Below, in pieces: positions 11,906 to 24,400 of a stretch of DNA of 64,000 bases. A program made the translations under genes and the position numbers. The notes beneath the pieces were generated by a model, which was given only the letters and a program-made list of their open reading frames with translations, searched no databases and had not been told where the DNA came from. Source of the stretch: Otatea glauca (taxonomy: Eukaryota > Streptophyta > Magnoliopsida > Poales > Poaceae); NCBI GenBank assembly GCA_036346275.1, contig JAYEVK010000275.1, positions 124,001 to 188,000 of the forward strand, given 5' to 3'. How positions within the stretch are numbered: the first letter of the stretch is position 1; the number at the start of each line of letters is the position of its first letter.

Positions 11906-12231
11906 CAGGAAAAGATGGCAAGGTAAAACTGAAGATTGTCATGTATACTTGAAGTGGTATCAATTTTCAGAAGTTCTGCAGAAATGGGAACTTCCCAGTT
12001 ATCTTCTCTCTCTCTGTCTTTTAGTTTTTGCAAGCAGAAATGAGGCACACTTGCACCATCTAAGCTAGTAGCCTATAACACCTTGGCACAACTTAAAAGG
12101 AGGTGTTGCACTTGGGGCCTTGAGGGAGAGCTTGCGGTTGCTTCAGGTCGTGCAACTGACTCGAATTAATCAAGGCATTATTTACACCTCAAGTGACCAT
12201 GATAGCTGCTAAAGCAGAGAATAAACAAGGA

Positions 12232-12385
12232 GTACTACTTTCTCCGTGTCAAAAAAATATGTCGTTTAGAACATTAAAACACTCTCTAAGGTGACATTTT
12301 GACCAGCATTTTCTATGAAAATATAATATTTTAAATAAAATAATTATATATTATGAAAGTGTATTTCATAATATATATAGTGGCA
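12232..12385. mobile_element. Stowaway-like MITE fragment
   Basis: The start (TACTTTCTCCGTGTCAAAAA, then ATATGTCGTTTAGAAC) matches the familiar grass Stowaway (Tc1/mariner) terminus. The interior is AT-rich. A matching right-hand inverted repeat was not found, so this is probably a truncated copy. Confidence 0.5.
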
Positions 12386-12623
12386 TCGATTTCATCTATA
12401 CCCCTTTATAATGCACCTAAGCAATTTTTTCTACGTCCACCCTAAATAATGCACCTCATTGGAGATGGCCCAATGTTCGTGCACCCAGCAAAACGTCCCC
12501 AGAAACTTGCATTCATCAAAATGAACGTCTCGGATCTTTCCTCAGTTTTACTCACCCACATCCGATGGCCATTATTTAGTGTGTCTAATCATCCCTGTGG
12601 CCCACAACAGACCTCCCCCACCT

Positions 12624-12808
12624 ACATATTTAGAAGGAGAGCGAATCAAACAAGGAAATAAATAAAGAGGATCCGCATGCAAGGAAACCGGACTTGAATT
12701 TTTTACTAGCCAAAATTGTACGTACTACATATTTAGAAGTAGGGTGAATCAAACAAGGAAATAAACAGGGAGGATCCACATGCAAGGAAACAAGACTTGA
12801 ATTTTTTA
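12624..12808. repeat. Tandem duplication, period about 103 bp, two copies
   Basis: Two adjacent copies begin CATATTTAGAAG and share AATCAAACAAGGAAATAAA, GAGGATCC, GCAAGGAAAC and ACTTGAATTTTTTA at the same spacing (from 12624 and from 12727). They differ by several substitutions, so the duplication is not recent. No coding function is apparent. Confidence 0.75.
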
Positions 12809-13693
12809 TTGTCCGGCATTGTGATCGTATTTTTTCCGAATATGACCCTTCTCGAGACTTTTTACGGATCTAGCCCCATAAAGCCTAATTTCAAGACGGA
12901 GGCGTTGAATTTTGTTTTATTTTTATCTAAGGAACAAATTGTCCGTGAGTCTTTGCTTAATTTTTTCAATTTTTTCTCGCGGAACCGGTACGCATGACCT
13001 TTATTTAAATTTTATCTTTTTTTCCTTGCGAATCCAGCGGTTGGCGAGCGTAGTTTATTTTTTCATATTTTTTCGAAATCATCCCTGTGGCCCACAAATG
13101 ACCTTCCTCACCTCCAAGATCAACAAGGAAAAGGAAACAAGCGTCTTGGAATCAAGGAAAAGGAAACAAAGCGTCTGAAAAGGAAAGGACCATACATTAC
13201 GTCTTTGGGAAAAGGAAGCGGGAGATGGGGCAGCGCGGCCGGGAGAACGCAGGTCTGCAATGGCTCAACGGTCGTCATCGGTGGCTTTGCCGACGCGGCG
13301 AGGTTGTTGGTCAGCGACCTCGCGATCGCCGTGCCTCGGCAAATTTATAATTTAAATTTTTTTGAAAATAATTTTATTAAGTACAAAATAATTGAAAGTT
13401 TTTTTGAGAATTTTTCTAGAATTTTTTAACCTAATGTGTTATCTTTTCAAAAATCCTTCTATATTTAAAAAAAATAGTAGCTTCTTCTAGCTGCAGCCTA
13501 GACCAGAGAAGCTTCTTCTCTTCCCTCCCTTCATTAAAGCAAGAAAGAAGCTCCAAAGCTCCATCAATCCCGCACCAAATCTCCTTTTTCCATCTATGGT
13601 GTTAATTTCCCAAATTTCGTGCTCCATTGTCAAAATTTCCTCCCAATCTGATTTGATCCCAAATTATGGTTTCCATAAATATGCTTGTTTCGG
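12809..13693. other. Intergenic, no gene recognised
   Basis: This stretch holds T-rich and A-rich sequence and short open frames without family resemblance. A short word group near 12592 (ATCCCTGTGGCCCACAA) recurs near 13079, suggesting an old dispersed duplication. Confidence 0.5.
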
Positions 13694-14215
13694 GGCTATA
13701 AAAGCCGCGAGCTCTCCTCCACCCCATCGCATTGCGTAAATCCCCAAGTGCACCCTCTTGTAAAGATCGTCTGATTTTGGAGATAACCCAAGCCATCACC
13801 GTCATCTTTCCCGGCGAAATTCACCGCAACCGTGACTCCTCTCCCGCAGACGCCGGTGCCGGCGATCTCGTCGCACCAGTGCCGACCCACTGCGACCGGC
13901 CGGCCACCCCTGGCCTTCCCTCCCCTTTGCGCTGGCCAAGCTCAGAGAGCACGCTGTGCTCTCTGTGGAAGCTGCAAAAAAAAATCTAAAATCAGGAAAT
14001 TCTTTTTTCTTTCTCTTTCTTGATTTAAAATCTTTTGGGAGCCCGTTTTCGCCCATTCGACCTCTATTTAGTTTCGTTTTTCTTTCTAAATTCATTTAAA
14101 ATTCTAGATTTATCTTTTATTATTAAGTGTTGTATTCATACTTATCTTCTCATTTAATTGATAAGCGGGGTACTGCCGTTGTAGCGTTAGCACGGGCACT
14201 ATACTAGTATTGTTA
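13694..14215 (+). promoter_or_regulatory. TATA-bearing promoter-like sequence without a gene (possible LTR relic)
   Basis: GGGCTATAAAAGCCGCGAG near 13694-13712 is a strong TATA box followed by a C-rich leader-like stretch, but no long reading frame follows. The preceding A/T-rich and pyrimidine-rich sequence and the downstream T-rich tract resemble a retrotransposon LTR, though neither TG...CA ends nor a target duplication were found. It could also be a relic plant promoter. Confidence 0.3.
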
Positions 14216-14568
14216 ATCTAGATAATTCTTTGTATATTAACACTCAAACCTCGGAATGTTTGATCAACGTGGATCCTGGAACGACCTATATATATATTTT
14301 GACACGGTGGCAACAGTAGGCAAGCGTGTGTTCCAAGTGATTTCGATCCAAGCCTGTCCCATTCTTTCTTAATGACTTGCATAATCATGAGTATGTTTTG
14401 GCTGCTCATGCCTTAACGCCCCATGCATGGTCCCATGCCATGCCATGCCACGCCACGCCACGCACACAACTCATCATGGTCCCAACTCCCAACCACAACC
14501 AGTAAACATATAGTGTCGCTCCTCATATCATACCTGCAGGCAGCTTTTGTGAAGACTGTCTGCTCTTA

Positions 14569-14777
14569 GGATGTGTTTGGTAACCTTTCAGCTCCACCAC
14601 ATTCGTTTCTAGTTTTATCAGATCCGTAAAGTTAGATCTATGAATATATTAAGAGTGTTTAAATGGATCATCTTTTTAAATTTTAGACCAAAAATATAAA
14701 CTTAATTCACTTTATTTTAGCCTACAAGTTTCAGATCTCAGGTGAAATTGGGATCTAGAGGTCTACCAAACAGGCCC
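14569..14777. mobile_element. Tourist-like (PIF/Harbinger) MITE
   Basis: The terminal inverted repeats GGATGTGTTTGGTA and GGGCCTGTTTGGTA (right end reversed) are flanked by a TTA duplication on both sides (14566-14568 and 14778-14780). Length is 209 bp with no ORF. These are the standard Tourist hallmarks. Confidence 0.8.
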
Positions 14778-14782
14778 TTAAG

Positions 14783-15238
14783 TAAGGTTATAAATTTCGT
14801 TTTCGGATCATACATGGGAGCAGCCGGAATTCAAAATTTTAGTAGGATTTTAGAATTTTGACTGAAATCCGGTCAAAATAGAAAAACCAAATTTTAAATC
14901 CTATATTTTGGTGGCGGGTAAAACCGAAATTTCGGCTGAAATGATCAAAATTCAGCCATTTTCAACCCCCTGTGGAATGGTCTCCCGAAATGACCGAAAT
15001 TTGTATATATATATATATATATATTTGTAAAATTTTCACATGTATTAATCAGAAAAGGCATTATAATTCTCTATAAAAAATTTGGTGCTAAATCTAGTCC
15101 TACAAACATGAAAACCAGTTGAATTTTTATCTTCTCGGTAAAAAAAAATTTAAAATCTCGCCGAAAAATCCCAAATCACTGTAGCAATTTAACTTTTTTT
15201 TTCATTTTTTTTTTGTCGGGCCGCTATTTTAAACCCTG
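14783..15238. mobile_element. GAAATTTCGG-rich hAT-like element, copy 2
   Basis: The ends (TAAGGTTATAAATTTCG against CAGGGTTTAAAATAGCGG, right end reversed) match the termini of the family copy at 4789. The body shares long stretches with the copy at 33990-35027, for example AATGGTCTCCC, AATTTTCACATGTATT and TTTGGTGC..AATC near their middles. A (TA)n tract lies at 15004-15024. No clear 8-bp target duplication remains. It sits three bases after the Tourist MITE. Confidence 0.65.
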
Positions 15239-16150
15239 CTCTATACTGCTAAAAAGAACACAAGCAAGACAGAGTAGAAGAGCAAGCATCCGTGCGCTTT
15301 TAGGTCACCCACCTTTTTTAGTTGGCATGCATGCACCAAAGTGTGCCTGTCTCTTGCCATCCCCTATTATTGTGTCTTGGAACAGCTAGCATGTCTGCCT
15401 TTACCTTCGATCGAGTACATCTCCGTTCCATCACCACATCGGTCGGCTCAAATGTCCATCAAGAGTTCGCCAGTACTCCAGTGTCCGGATTATCTTGATA
15501 AGAACAAATGCCATCATGCACATTGGACAATAGGACGAGGTTAAGCTAAGATGCATTATTTAGTTTGGTTAAGAAGATGGTAATTGTTGGAGCAGGACCT
15601 GAAAATCATGTCCGATCTTCTGCTTGCAACCTCGCTTTGATCCTAGGAGACGCCGCCTAGCGGGATGCCTACCTCCCTTTCTACAGCAATGAAGAATTAA
15701 ACACCCTCCGTTGCCTCTTAGAAAAAAAAAATGGTAATTAAGGTGAGGGATAAAGCTGTATAATATTTTCCTCTTCTTTTATATATCTCATTACCTATCT
15801 TAATAGTAAGAGCTAGGAAGGGGATTAGCCGTGTGGGCCGCATCAATAAAATTATCTCAACGTTAAACCAGGATCAGGCGATCGTAACACAAACCCTAAG
15901 CCACCCCTCTCCTCCCGTTCCATCTCCTAGATAAAATATTTATTAAATAAACCTTTTTATTAGTTTTAAAATTAGTAAATCCTACCTTAACTTATTTCCC
16001 ATGGTAACCAGTTGTGTAGGAAGATGGCTCGTTCTTTTAAATAAGTTAAGAGGGCTTTATTCTAAAAATATCGTTAAGTTGTAATAGTATCATTATTTCC
16101 AGAACTGTCCCTTGCAATTGCATGCTTAAAGAAGCTATCACGGATCCTTG
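15239..16150. other. Intergenic, no gene recognised
   Basis: No reading frame or RNA gene is supported. A sequence ending CTCTTAGAAAAAAAAAA near 15715-15730 has the look of a retroposon tail but could not be assigned. Confidence 0.5.
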
Positions 16151-16384
16151 GCGGTTTGAACGGGGACCGTCAAGTTTGCAGTCCCCATTCAATCCAATCG
16201 TTGGATCGAGCGAACGGACGTCCGAGATCGAAAAAAGAACGGTCGCTACAGTGTCTAGTATAGCATTTCTGCTACATTACTTGCTATAGTTTTTTTTGCT
16301 ACAATACCTGAGAAAATCTCGCACTTGCTTTTTAACCGGACGATTGAACAGAGACTGCAAACTTGACGGTCCCGATTCAAACTG
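16151..16384. mobile_element. MITE-like element with inverted repeats of about 48 bp
   Basis: The left arm (16152-16200) and reversed right arm (16337-16384) share GGACCGTCAAGTTTGCAGTC and flanking TTTGAA and ATTCAATC words at matching spacing. The centre is about 135 bp. No coding capacity and no obvious target duplication were seen, so the superfamily is left open. Confidence 0.6.
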
Positions 16385-16658
16385 CACCTAATCCCCTGTA
16401 GGTCGAAGGACCAAGAGATCAGCAACCTACAGGGGACACCATGCTACTTCCATAAATGACAAGTAATTTATGTTTCTTATTAAAAACAACTATAGCAGCA
16501 ATATCACATCAAGAGTAACATCGTACACAAATAGATGAGAGAATGTTCGTACATTAGTCCAAATGACTAGGTACCCTTTAGTGCATACTAACGTTTTAAG
16601 AATCTACTCCATTTTTGTTCTCGAATAGATTTTCTAGGTAGTGTTTTTCCATAGAGCC

Positions 16659-17015
16659 CAGGGTCACAAAATCGACGAAAACCACGATTTTTGAGCGTAC
16701 TGTTGAAGTTCGAAATCAAAAACCGTTCGGTAAACTGGTTCATTCAAAAAAAAATTAAAAATTTTGAAAAAAATTATGCGCTCGGTTTTTCGTCAAAAAC
16801 CGCTCACAAAAACCGTTTTGCGATGAACATCTAGTTGGCAACGGTTTTTCGCAAAAACTGAGCAGTTTCTCTATTTTTTTTGGAATTCTTCAGAAAAAAT
16901 TTGAATTATTAATCCTTCGGTTTTTTATGCTTTTTGACCGGTTTTTCGAGCGGTTTTTGCGATTTTCGTACCGCGAATTTCGAAGAGAATTTCGAAATTC
17001 GGTTTTGTGAACCTG
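16659..17015. mobile_element. hAT-like element related to the GAAATTTCGG family, copy 3
   Basis: The termini CAGGGTCACAAAATCGACG and GCAGGTTCACAAAACCGAA (right end reversed) are inverted repeats. The flanks ATAGAGCC (16651-16658) and CTAGAGCC (17016-17023) match in 7 of 8 bases, a hAT-type duplication. The body is rich in CGGTTTTT and AAAACCG words, so it is a diverged member. Confidence 0.65.
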
Positions 17016-17153
17016 CTAGAGCCTATATTAAAAGCTGGTTGGTATGAATGTATTTTGTGCTATATTATCTAGATTTTGTGGAATCCCAAAGTTATGATGA
17101 GAGTAGTACAAAGCAGGTGTATTCACACCAAGCTTTTTTTTATCCTTTTTAGG

Positions 17154-17414
17154 TACTCTCTCCGGTCACAAATAGTTATCGTTTTGGATATCGATATGGT
17201 CTCTAAAACACAGTTTTCATCACTAATTTCTATTACAATATATTTATAAAATCTAATAAAATTATAATATTGTGGAAGTACTTTTCGAGATAAATCTACA
17301 CATATGATTTTCACGTATCCAATATAAATATTTAAAAAGATAGTAACAGTTAATGTTTCAAAAATTTATCCACACTAACATCCAAAATGATAATTATTTA
17401 TGATAGAAAGAGTA
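17154..17414. mobile_element. Stowaway-like MITE, complete
   Basis: The left end TACTCTCTCCGGTCACAAAT and reversed right end TACTCTTTCTATCATAAAT continue as matching inverted repeats into TAGTTATCGTTTTGG and TAATTATCATTTTGG. TA is present at each boundary. Length is about 261 bp, AT-rich, without an ORF; all are Stowaway hallmarks. Confidence 0.8.
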
Positions 17415-17960
17415 CAAGTGTGTTGATTACAGTAAAAAAATGAGTGCGCCACCGGCCATCCCGTCACTACCGAGCTGCTATTGGGCTGTTGGATTGGGAC
17501 TTGCAATTGGCATCGAAGGATTGGACTGGTGTAGTACAGATAACATTATATTTAAGAGGGGTAAACAGGTTTAGAAGTGAAACAATTACGAACAGCTTCT
17601 TGTTCCTTCTAATAATCTCTTCGTGCAAATTTATAAAACTTATTTTTTTATTCAAAGATTAAAACTAATATAAAGTAAAGATGACAAAAGGATTTGGTCC
17701 TCTGAATCTTTAGATCAGACAATTGACTGCTACTTTTCTTTACTATAACTGACTGTTACTTTTACTTTTATGACGTAACCAGATATGCCCGGCCAGGTAC
17801 CTATACGTACAGAAAAGCTAGGCCCCACGGACAAGTTCATTGAAATTTAAAAGAAAGAAAAAAATTAGTTTTTGCTATTAATTTGAAGCAAATTTCACTT
17901 CGTTGTCACTAATTCAGAGTGAATTTTAATTTTACAGATAAATGCATTGCGGGTCACTGA

Positions 17961-18232
17961 GGGTGTGTTTGGGGGAGCTATAGATTTTTTAAAAACCTGC
18001 TTTTTTTTTTGAGTTGAAAAGCGGTAGTTTTTTTTATAAAAGACCTTTTCACAAATGGCTAATTTTTCTTAGTAATAAATTGCAAAAGTAGGTCCAGTTA
18101 GCTTTTGGCTTTTGCTACTTATATATTATTTCTAATTTATACCAAAAACCGCTTAAAAGTTCAGCTGTTCATAAGGTTTACTGGCTTTTCAGAAACTAAA
18201 CTGGTTAAAGCCTCCCAAACAAAACAGGGCCT
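17961..18232. mobile_element. MITE with GGGTGTGTTTGG-type ends
   Basis: The left end GGGTGTGTTTGGGGGAGC is matched by a reversed right end containing CCTGTTTTGTTTGGGAGGC. The interior has paired A/T-rich arms. The end type is common in Tourist and hAT MITEs of grasses; no clean target duplication was found, so the class is uncertain. Confidence 0.5.
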
Positions 18233-18389
18233 AAACTTGTTCAGGTGTATCATACGGGGTCATGGTACTTTTAAAATACACATTTTGGTCACAAAAGTGC
18301 GTTAAATGGTTCATCGGGAGATCACAATCGCACTCGCTAGCATCCCTACACACGTGGCAACGCCACATCAGCCAATTGAACAAATTTCC

Positions 18390-18392
<3 letters not shown>

Positions 18393-18423
<31 letters not shown>
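18393..18423. repeat. (AT)n microsatellite at the Tat element insertion site
   Basis: An uninterrupted AT dinucleotide tract runs up to the first base of the 5' LTR, and the same tract resumes after the 3' LTR at 32954. The retroelement therefore landed inside a microsatellite. Confidence 0.85.
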
Positions 18424-18426
<3 letters not shown>

Positions 18427-19306
18427 CGAATACTAATAAAAAGGATACCCCAACAGCCCAAGCGGCAGGCAGTGACCTCAAGCATATCTCCATTAACAGC
18501 GCGCGCCCGCCGCCGGCCGATCGCTGCGATGACCGCGCAAGGCATCCGCTCCCGACCGGCCGGGGAAGCGAATCCGACAGACGGCGCTCGACCCCTCTTG
18601 GCGGGCGGAATCTCCCGACTCCAACCAAACCAAGGTGGCGAACGCCGAGTGCCGCGTGTCGTCCTCGTCGGCCTACCGCCACGTACCCTCGAATAAGGTC
18701 AATCAGGCGACTATACAAGGCGGTGGCTCCTTCCCAAGAAGATCCGTGATTGAGAAGACAAAGCTTCACCCCATCAACCGATCCACGATAAAGACGAGCG
18801 CATGCTCCTCCCGCGGCACCAACGCCACGCACTCGGCGTCGGATTCGCAAGGATCACAGAGGCAAGTACGCTACTTCCGGAAATACCTAACCTCCCGACC
18901 ACCAAGGCTACCAACCCGGCATGGGCAAGGCGGGTGGCGACCGATCCACGGGACGAAGGACCGGAGCTCTAGCGTAGATCACCTCGCTTTTCCTCCTAAC
19001 TCGATGTAACCGCGCCTTCCTTCAGTATAAAAGGAGGCGGGGCTAAGCGATCGAGGAGGCAACGAGCAAGAACAAGAAAGGAGAGAGCGCTATCAAACCC
19101 ATCTCGCTAAGCCATTGGCATTCTCGCTTGTAAAACTTTGTGCGATCATCGTACCAAGAGTAATACAACACCACCACACACGAATCGGAGTAGGGACCTT
19201 CACCGAACCAAGTATACATCTTGGACTCACGAGTCTAACCATTGAGGAGTGGAACGCGCGACCCCTAGACTTACAAATTTACTTGCGGCGCTCCCAGCGC
19301 CGGCGG
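18424..19306 (+). repeat. 5' LTR of the Tat element
   Basis: It begins TGACGAATACTAATAAAA and ends just before the primer-binding site. A TATA box (CAGTATAAAAGGAGGCGG) lies near 19024-19041. The last 600 bp are close to identical to the 3' LTR apart from scattered 1-4 nt indels; the first 150 bp differ more. Confidence 0.88.
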
Positions 19307-19307
19307 T

Positions 19308-19325
19308 TGGCGCGCCAGTAGGGGA
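19308..19325 (+). promoter_or_regulatory. Primer-binding site of the Tat element
   Basis: TGGCGCGCCAGTAGGGGA follows the 5' LTR immediately. This TGGCGCGCCAG-type sequence is a usual minus-strand primer site in grass Ty3/gypsy elements. The matching tRNA was not determined. Confidence 0.7.
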
Positions 19326-20419
19326 CTTCGCGCGTCTTCATCACCATCTCGGATTCCGTTTATCTCTCGATGGCATCCACCCGCTGCGGCGGCATGATCG
19401 CGGCGGGAACCGGATCGCTTCGGCTCCTCGACCGCCGTCACCCGACGGAGGGCTCACGCTCGTCCCGCCGTCTCGGAAACAGCGCCACGAGAGCTTAGGC
19501 GTCCTCTCCGGCGACCGCTAAGCTCCGGCAGGCGCGCCTGCGAGCCCCAAAGCGGAACCCGAGAAGTGCTCGCCGCGGTCGGCGAAAACTCCGTAGGCCG
19601 GCGGGTGACCATGTCACCCCGTAGGCTCGCGGATCGGTGGCGATGGTCGGCTACTGCCGGCCTCCATCCACGAGCTCTTTGGAAGACTCTTCGGACGCGA
19701 CTCGATTCAGGACACGGAGTACCACCATGCAGCGGCACTCGCGAGTGCAACATGGCGGGCACCGTCGATTGCCCGCACCCTCGTGGCGCGGGACCTCTGT
19801 CCGGCCGCACTCGAGCGCAGGAGGAGGAGTGCCGGCCAGCGTCTTGAGCATCTTCGGACCCGCATGGCTGAGCTCCAACAACAGCGCAAAGAGTTGGAGG
19901 AGCGAAGGATCGAGCTCGGCCGGCTCGAGCCAACTGAGCGGGAGGGCTCGAGGCCCGCATGTGCTGGCGGCAGCGCGCGTGGCGTCGAGCACACCCAAAG
20001 AGCGGAAGGTCCGGCGGTCCTCACTTCTTCCCCACGCCCGGTCAAAGCGTGGCGCGGCGCAATCTTGCCGAGGCCTCCGAGCCGCCGGCCGGAGGCCAAG
20101 GCCACCTACCAAAACCTCGGGTGGTAGAGCACGCGCCGTCAAAGACATGCACGCCTCGGCTCCTATCGCTCGGAGCCACCTCCGACCACCGGGCCCGTAC
20201 CATTGTCGGCCGGATGGGTCGACAGCGTCGCCGCCGCGCGAGCCACAAGCAGCCTCGCGCGCCGGCGCTAACGCCTCGGTGATGCCTACGACATTCGCGC
20301 TACCCTTGAGGCGCGGAGAAAGATGGCGGAAGAGGCCGCCCACTCACGGGTTGCGGGCGGCGGGCACCACCATCGCAGCCCGAGCCCCGACGGTCCTGGA
20401 CCGTGGGCGTTACGCCGAG

Positions 20420-20935
20420 GATCCGCCAGCGGACTTCCTGCCAGATTCGAAGCGCCTACCAACATTGCCAAATACACCGGGGCCACAAACCCAGGTGTCT
20501 GGCTCGAAGATTACCGGCTCGCATGCCGGGCGGGAGGAGCTACGGATGACCTCTTCATCATCCAATACCTTCCCATCTACCTCGCAGACTCGGCCGAGCA
20601 CGGCTCGAGTACTTAAGCCAAAACCATCGGGTGGACCGACTTGAAGGCCCTCTTCGTCGGCAACTTCGTGGCACTTACAAGCGCCACGAAACTCCTGAGA
20701 CACGAAGGGCCGCAAGCGGCCGTGGAAACCCTCGGGACTACATCCGGCGGTTTTCCGCCAGCAACGAGCTCCCGACATCTCCGCGCCGATGTCGTGGGAG
20801 CATTCATCTGGCACCTCTGCAAGGCCTTGGTGCACTGGTGGGCTGCCTCAAGCCCGGGACCACCAAGAGCTCCTCGACATCGCCACCAACCACGCCTCGC
20901 GAGGAGGCCGTAGGGGCTATTTTCGAAGGAGGAAA
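20420..20935 (+). pseudogene. Tat element gag core, frame-broken
   Basis: Typical grass gypsy gag sequence is readable: PTNIAKYTGATNPGVWLEDY, then LACRAGGATDDLFIIQYLP around 20510-20580, and LLDIATNHAS near 20868-20900. The segments lie in different frames because of single-base losses, for example near 20600 where the frame ends early. The upstream 19400-20400 region is low-complexity gag-like sequence in changing frames. Confidence 0.75.
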
Positions 20936-21419
20936 GGCCAGCAGAGCCCGGCGTCAAACCGGGTCTTCCGACCGCCCGACAAAGCAGGCGGCGGGAAGCG
21001 ATCCGTGAGACCCAAGTGGTCGCCACGGTCGACCGCCGCCAGCGGCGGCGCGGCCGACCGTCGCCCGACCACCGAGAAATTGATGGACGGCCCATGCGAA
21101 CCATGGGTTCTCCGTCAAGCACAAATCTGGGGCTGCGAAGTCTGGCGCTATCTCTCTAGCGTCCCCACCACGCCGCGAAGCAAAGGAAAGAAGCTCGCGC
21201 GCCCCGCGAACGGCGGAGAAGAAGCGCGACGGCGAGTTCCCGAGCCCGGCGGCCGCCTCATGATCTTCGGAGGACCGGCACTCTACGACAAGCGTCGACT
21301 CAAGCTCGCTTACGCGAGGTCCACACCGTCGCGCGGGCGTCCCCAATATCTTCGGTGGTCGGAGTTCCGATCACCTTTGATCGGACCGATCACCCGATCG
21401 CGTCCACGGTAGGGAGGTA

Positions 21420-24400
21420 CCGGTGGTCGACCCGTCGTCGAACGGCGCCTCATGAAGGTCGCGATGGGCGAAGCGTGCCTTAACATCCTCACGTTGAGGC
21501 GTTCGGCGCTATGGGGTCCCGCGCTCAAGCCTCCGGCCAAGCAAGGCACCTTTCCATGGCGTCATCCCGCCAACAAGCCCATCCGCTCGGGCGGTCGACA
21601 CGCCCGTCACCTTCGAGGCCGGAAACTTCCGCACCGAGACCCTCACCTTCGAGGTCGTGGATTTCCGGCGCCTACCACGCCATCTGGGAGGCCATGCTAC
21701 GCCAAGTTCATGGCGATCCCCGCCACGCCTACCTCAAGTCGAAGATGCGGACGCATGGAGTCATTACCGCGGCATCGTCTTTCGGCTGCCTTCAGCTGCG
21801 GCGCGGCGGTGCGCGGCTTCGCCTCAGCGATCGTTGCCTCTACGGAACTCAACAAGCTCGGGAGGAAGCGCGAGTCCGCCCCCGAATCCGACAAATCGGG
21901 CGGGATCCTTCAAATCCGCCGAGGACACGAAGGAGGTCACGGTCGATCCACGTGATCCGACCAAGACCGTCGCGGTCGAGCCACGCTCCCGCCAAATAGG
22001 AAGCGCGCTCGTCGACTTCCTCCGCACTAACAAAGATGTCTTCGCATGGAGGTCCTCGACATGCCGGGCATTCAAAGGAGGTCGCCGAGCACTCCTTGAG
22101 CGTCCGACCGGGCTCAAAGCCGGCCGCCCAGCGCTGCGCGCCGGCGAGGAAAGGCGCGGGGTTATAGGAGAGATCGCCAAACTCTTGGCGCGGGGTTAAG
22201 TAAAGAGGTGCGCCACCACGAGTGGCTAGCCAACCTGTACTTGTAAAAAGAAGAGCGGGCAATGGAGAATGTGTGTTGACTATACGAGTCTCAACAAAGC
22301 ATGCCCCAAGGACCCATTCCCTACCTCGCATCGACCAAGTCATCGACTCCACGGCTGGGTGCGAGTCTCTTTCCTTACGGATGCCTACTCGGGCTACCAC
22401 CAGTTGCGCTAAAGGAGTCCGACCACTCGCGACTTCCTTCATCACTCCGTTCGGCTCGCTCGCTATGTCACAATGCCCTTCGGCTGAAGAACGCGGCGCT
22501 ACATACCGGCGATGTATGCAAGCGTGCTTCAATGACCGGATCGGCGCAGCGTTGAGGCGTATGTCGGCGATATTGTCGTAAAGACCGGGAAGGTCGGCGA
22601 CCTTATCGCCGACCTAGAAGAGACTTTCGCGAACCTTCGACGGTTTCGCATAAAGCTCAACCAGTGCGTCTTGAGGTCCCCAAAGGAAAGCTCTTAGGCT
22701 TCATCGTCTCGGCGAGGCATCGAGGCCAATCGGAGAAGATCTCGGCGATCGCAAGGATGGGCGGTTAGCAACCTCAAAGGGGTCGGTGGCCGGATGCTGG
22801 CGGCTTTGAGCGTTTCGTGTCTCGCCTCGGCGAACGCGAATGCCGCTCTGGTGCTCAAGAAATCCGACCGCTTGATTGGACACACGAGGCTCGGAGGCCC
22901 TCACCCGCTTGAAGGCCTTCTGTCCTCGCCTCGATCTGATCGCCCGGCACCGGGTGAACGGCTGCTCCTCTACATTTGCCACTACTCAAGTCGTCGTAGC
23001 GGCCCTCGTGGTGGAGCGGCGGAAGAAGGCCGTGAGCTCAAGGTACAGCGGCGGTCTACTTCATCGATGAGGTACTTTCGAGTCAAGACTCGGTACCCAC
23101 AGTCACGAAGTTACTCTCGCGGTGCTCATCGCAAAGAGGAAACTCGTTCACTACTTCGATCGACGCCATCACCGTGGTGACCACGTCCCCACTAGGCGAG
23201 ATCATCCACAATCGCGATGCCTCGGAAGGATAGCCAAATGGGCGCTCGAGCTCGGCCGCCATGGCATAATATCGTCCCTCGGACGGCGATCAAGTCGCGA
23301 GCTCTGGCCGACCGTCGCCGAGTGGACCAAGCCGAGCACCACCGGTGGTCGAAGACCCGAGTCTTGGACAATGTACTTGACGGGTCTTACACCAAGAATG
23401 GCGCGGGCGCGGAGTCGTCATCATCTCCCGCTTGGGAACAAGCTCGATCGCCATCGCCGCTTTTCGACGCGACCAACAACATTGCGAGTCGAGGCTCGTC
23501 AGCGGTCTCGGATCGCTACCGACCTCGGTGCCGCCGGCTCGTCCACGGGGACTCCAAGCTTGTCGTCGACCAAGTCATGAAGGCTGCGGGCCCGAGGCGC
23601 CCGCGTGGCCGCGTCTTGTCGAGAAATCACGCCGGCTCGAGGAAGCGGTTCAAGGGTTTCGAGCTTCACCATAGCTACCGGCGCTACAATGGCGAGGCCG
23701 ATCACACGCCAATCTTGCCTCCAGAGAGAGCCATCATCCCGCGGGATCTTCGTCTCCGACCTCCTGCGGCCTTGTCGGTTTGGACTCGGCGGTGGCGGCC
23801 ACCCGACCAATCAAAGACGGTCGCCCGGCCAACGCGCGGTCGGCGTAGACTTGGCGGATCGCCCGTGGTGTGCTAGCACTTGAGTCCGACGGAGGAGGCC
23901 CTACATCGACCGTTTGTGGACGGGTCACTTCCCCGACCGACCGAGGCCGGCGCCTCGCCCGTGAGCAAAATCCTTCGTCTGATCGGCCCGGACCTCTACA
24001 AAGGAGTCCCTCGGGGTCCTCCAAAAATGTATCTTGACCGACCAAGGAAAAGCATTCTTTGGACGACATACACAGTAGTCTGCGGTCACCACGCAGCACC
24101 CGATCTCTTGTGGGAAAGGCCTTTCGACAAGGTTTCTCACCGCCAACTGTGTGTCGGGCCGAGCATATCGTGACGCACTGCGAAGGATGCGATTCTTTGC
24201 TCGTGACGCATCGCCGGCCAAGCTTTACACACGATCCCCATCCGTGGCCTTTGCCGTCTGGGGACTCGATTTGGTCGAACCTTCGAAGCGCCGGGGCTTC
24301 ACCCACTGCTCGTCGCGGTAGATAAGTTCACCAAGTGGATAGAGGCCAAGCGGTCGTGGCGCCACGTCGGTACAAGCGGCCATCTTCTTCCGCGACATCG

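Noticed and set aside
13205..13429. Short plus-strand frame with a Gly-rich start
   Set aside because: No family, splice or promoter support; it ends in A/T-rich translation.
18306..18850. Open frames crossing the AT microsatellite into the LTR
   Set aside because: They include Ile-Tyr runs from the microsatellite and then LTR sequence, so they are not genes.
19637..20644. 335-codon plus-strand frame in the Tat element
   Set aside because: It only partly overlaps true gag and is Ser/Arg/Pro-rich in a GC-rich region; the recognisable gag blocks lie in other frames.
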